NCBI GenBank assembly: GCA_947259865.1
Contig: CAMYNZ010000056.1
Coordinates: forward strand, 1 to 13,699
Source of the DNA: an uncultured Desulfobacterales bacterium
GTDB taxonomy: Bacteria > Desulfobacterota > Desulfobacteria > Desulfobacterales > G020354645
Reading direction: 5' to 3'
DNA length: 13,699 bases
Shown: positions 12,419 through 13,699 of the stretch, in pieces
How the letters are laid out: every line of letters starts with the position of its first letter
Position numbering within the stretch: the first letter of the stretch is position 1
Position numbers and translations under genes: made by a program
Notes under the pieces: model-generated
What the model saw: the letters and a program-made list of their open reading frames with translations, nothing else
The model's database searches: none
What the model was told of the DNA's origin: nothing

Positions 12419-12985
12419 ATGGGCACCAAAGAAAAAATAGATATCGATATATTCAAAGTCGTCAACCGGGCCATTGCCCAATCAGACAGCTTGGATATCA
12501 TAGCGACCCATCTGTCTCAATTACTGGTGGGAGCGCTGGAAATCAAAGGATGCACGATTTTTGCTCTGAACCTGGAAACCAAAGAACTCGAAATCCTGGC
12601 CAGTTTTGGGCTAAGCCTCAACTACCTGAATAAAGGGCCGGTCCTGACGGCTAAAAGCATTCGCAATACAATTAAAGGGCAGCCCACTGTAATCAAAGAC
12701 ACATCCAACACAACCATGCTTCAAAACCCCGATAACGCCAAAGAGGAGGGCATCCGTGCCATTGTTTCACTGCCGATCAAATTTTACGGCAAGGTGATCG
12801 GATCTCTGCGGCTATATCATCATGCGGAGTGGGACATTTCGGAACGGGATCTGGACTCTCTGCTGCTGCTGGCCGAAAATATCGGTCTGGCGATGACATA
12901 CACACGGTTGCTGAATGCAGTGCAGGCGGTTAAAGATACCGTCAATGAAGTACACAGTGTCTGGCTTGAACCCGGGAAGGTGTGA
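12419..12985 (+). CDS. Stand-alone GAF domain protein
   Basis: This 188-residue protein is one GAF domain (about 10-165) with a short helical tail. The N-terminal helix IDIDIFKVVNRAIAQSDSLDIIATHL leads to the GCTIFALN strand, the typical ELEILASFGLS segment, a central TVIKDTSNTTM loop, and the late SLPIKFYGKVIGSLRLYHH strands followed by the FSERDLDSLLLLAENIGLA-type helix (here WDISERDLD). GAF domains bind small molecules such as cyclic nucleotides, haem or iron; no ligand-specific cysteines or histidines stand out. No output domain is attached, so it probably acts by contact with another protein. It follows the UspA gene and is convergent with the DsrP-like gene. Confidence 0.85.
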   Translation: MGTKEKIDIDIFKVVNRAIAQSDSLDIIATHLSQLLVGALEIKGCTIFALNLETKELEILASFGLSLNYLNKGPVLTAKSIRNTIKGQPTVIKDTSNTTMLQNPDNAKEEGIRAIVSLPIKFYGKVIGSLRLYHHAEWDISERDLDSLLLLAENIGLAMTYTRLLNAVQAVKDTVNEVHSVWLEPGKV

Positions 12986-12996
12986 TCATCCTTGCA

Positions 12997-13016
12997 GTCC
13001 GCCTCGGTGTGCGGAC
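12997..13016 (+). other. Hairpin downstream of the GAF gene
   Basis: GTCCGC (12997-13002) pairs with GCGGAC (13011-13016) around an 8-nt loop, 11 nt after the GAF stop codon. No U-tract follows, so it is at best a weak or Rho-assisted end for the GAF transcript. The remaining gap to 13137 shows nothing else of note. Confidence 0.45.
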
Positions 13017-13137
13017 ATGGCATTCTGGCAAAGACGAATAAAAAACTCTGCTTACGCGTTGTCACGGGCAGCAGCGTTTTTCACAATTCGGTTATTCGAA
13101 TAGGACTGTAAGAACCCGGTTTAATGTATTCTCGGAT

Positions 13138-13699
13138 TCACTGTTGCGCTTCAAATCTCTGTTCAATAATCAAGGCCGGTCTGATCAGCACGGTGACGAT
13201 AAATATGCCGAGGGCCAGCACACCCAGGGTAATACTTATTTCCACCCAGGTTGGCGCATAGCTGACCACTTCCCCCAAGGGCGAAGGCACCAGTCCCGGC
13301 ACGATCAATCCCATACCTTTTTCGATCCAGATACCCAAAAAAAGCAAAATACAGGCCGGAAAAAGAACCCTGGGATTATTGCCGCCCGGGTTAAAGGCCA
13401 GTGTCAGGGTGCCCAGTACGTTCATGACGATGGCGGTCCAGATCCATGGCACCAGGTCCGTGTGGCCATCGAGGCCGAAGTAAAGGTAGATAGCCGGCTG
13501 GCTGTGATGGGTGGGGAGATAAAACTCTTTAAAAACCTCCGAAAAGAGCATAATCAAATTAATGATGGCCGCAACGACAACAATGCGCCGGATTTTGTTG
13601 AAGACCTGTTCTTCTATCTTGAAGGAATTGGTGGATTGAATGATGATCAACACTACGGTGATCAAAGCCGGACCGGCAGCAAATGCGGATGCCAGAAAC
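13138..13699 (-). CDS. dsrP: NrfD/PsrC-family menaquinol oxidoreductase membrane subunit, probably DsrP (5' end outside window)
   Basis: The reading frame stays open to the right edge, so only about the C-terminal 186 residues are present; a TTG at 13665 lies inside the frame and is not the start. The segment has at least four further hydrophobic helices. It shows landmarks of NrfD/PsrC-family proteins as found in DsrP and HmcC: a SAFAAGPAL helix start at the edge, VPWIWTAIVMN, IWIEKGMGLIVPG, and SPLGEVVSYAPTWVE. NrfD-type subunits span the cytoplasmic membrane, bind menaquinol and pass electrons to an associated iron-sulfur subunit. In sulfate reducers DsrP is the last gene of dsrMKJOP, and here the gene ends at 13138 with no same-strand gene directly after it, which fits. 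Assignment to DsrP rather than another NrfD protein is inference from remembered family sequences; dsrO should lie just beyond the edge. Confidence 0.75.
   Translation of the reverse strand, partial: FLASAFAAGPALITVVLIIIQSTNSFKIEEQVFNKIRRIVVVAAIINLIMLFSEVFKEFYLPTHHSQPAIYLYFGLDGHTDLVPWIWTAIVMNVLGTLTLAFNPGGNNPRVLFPACILLFLGIWIEKGMGLIVPGLVPSPLGEVVSYAPTWVEISITLGVLALGIFIVTVLIRPALIIEQRFEAQQ

Noticed and set aside
1..13699. CRISPR array, tRNA, rRNA, prophage or complete transposase gene
   Set aside because: No regularly spaced repeats, no cloverleaf-like segment and no matching protein were seen on either strand.

Overview
The window looks like chromosomal DNA from a sulfate-reducing deltaproteobacterium (Desulfobacterota, probably Desulfobacterales). 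The main reason is the right edge, which carries the C-terminal part of an NrfD/PsrC-family quinol-binding membrane protein that resembles DsrP, the last subunit of the DsrMKJOP complex of sulfate reducers. A pyrrolysine-free MttB-type methyltransferase, a PAS hybrid histidine kinase, and the UspA/GAF/rubrerythrin-like stress genes fit that lineage. This is inference from remembered family resemblance; no search was run.

Layout. 1-136: a hairpin-forming intergenic repeat. 137-1585 (-): MttB-family methyltransferase. 1586-1997: a divergent regulatory region with a 44-nt palindrome, an extra copy of its half-site, and a TetR-like operator next to a TATAAT box. 1998-2996 (+): beta-propeller-like lipoprotein. 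3107-4726 (+): PAS/histidine kinase/receiver hybrid. 4808-8943 (+): a same-strand run of TIGR01777 epimerase, winged-helix-like unknown, exonuclease III, flavodoxin-fold reductase and DUF2156 protein. 9094-9606 (+): DUF427 protein. 9711-10589 (-): two-gene unit of a LOV-like PAS protein lacking the photoactive cysteine and a four-helix membrane protein. 10908-11369 (-): rubrerythrin-like diiron protein, divergent from a UspA protein (11876-12340, +) and a GAF protein (12419-12985, +). 13138 to the right edge (-): DsrP-like protein, 5' end outside the window.

The most interesting non-coding feature is a MITE-like element at 7156-7393. It has 33-bp inverted repeats with two mismatches and is flanked by the 7-bp direct repeat AATTTAT, whose left copy starts inside the exonuclease III stop codon. 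Removing the element and one repeat copy leaves only 10 nt between the xth stop and the TTG start of the flavoprotein gene, so the insertion seems to have split a tightly coupled gene pair. A lone copy of the element's terminal motif (24 of 25 bases) sits on the stop codon of the epimerase gene at 5709-5733, in the same position relative to its upstream gene.

Functionally this is a mixed region: C1/methyl metabolism, signalling, DNA repair, redox and stress proteins next to a respiratory complex. No CRISPR array, tRNA, rRNA, phage gene or complete transposase gene was seen. No clear multi-gene novel system is evident. The best leads are the MITE and its solo end, the LOV-like/membrane-protein pair, and the operator cluster between the methyltransferase and the lipoprotein.
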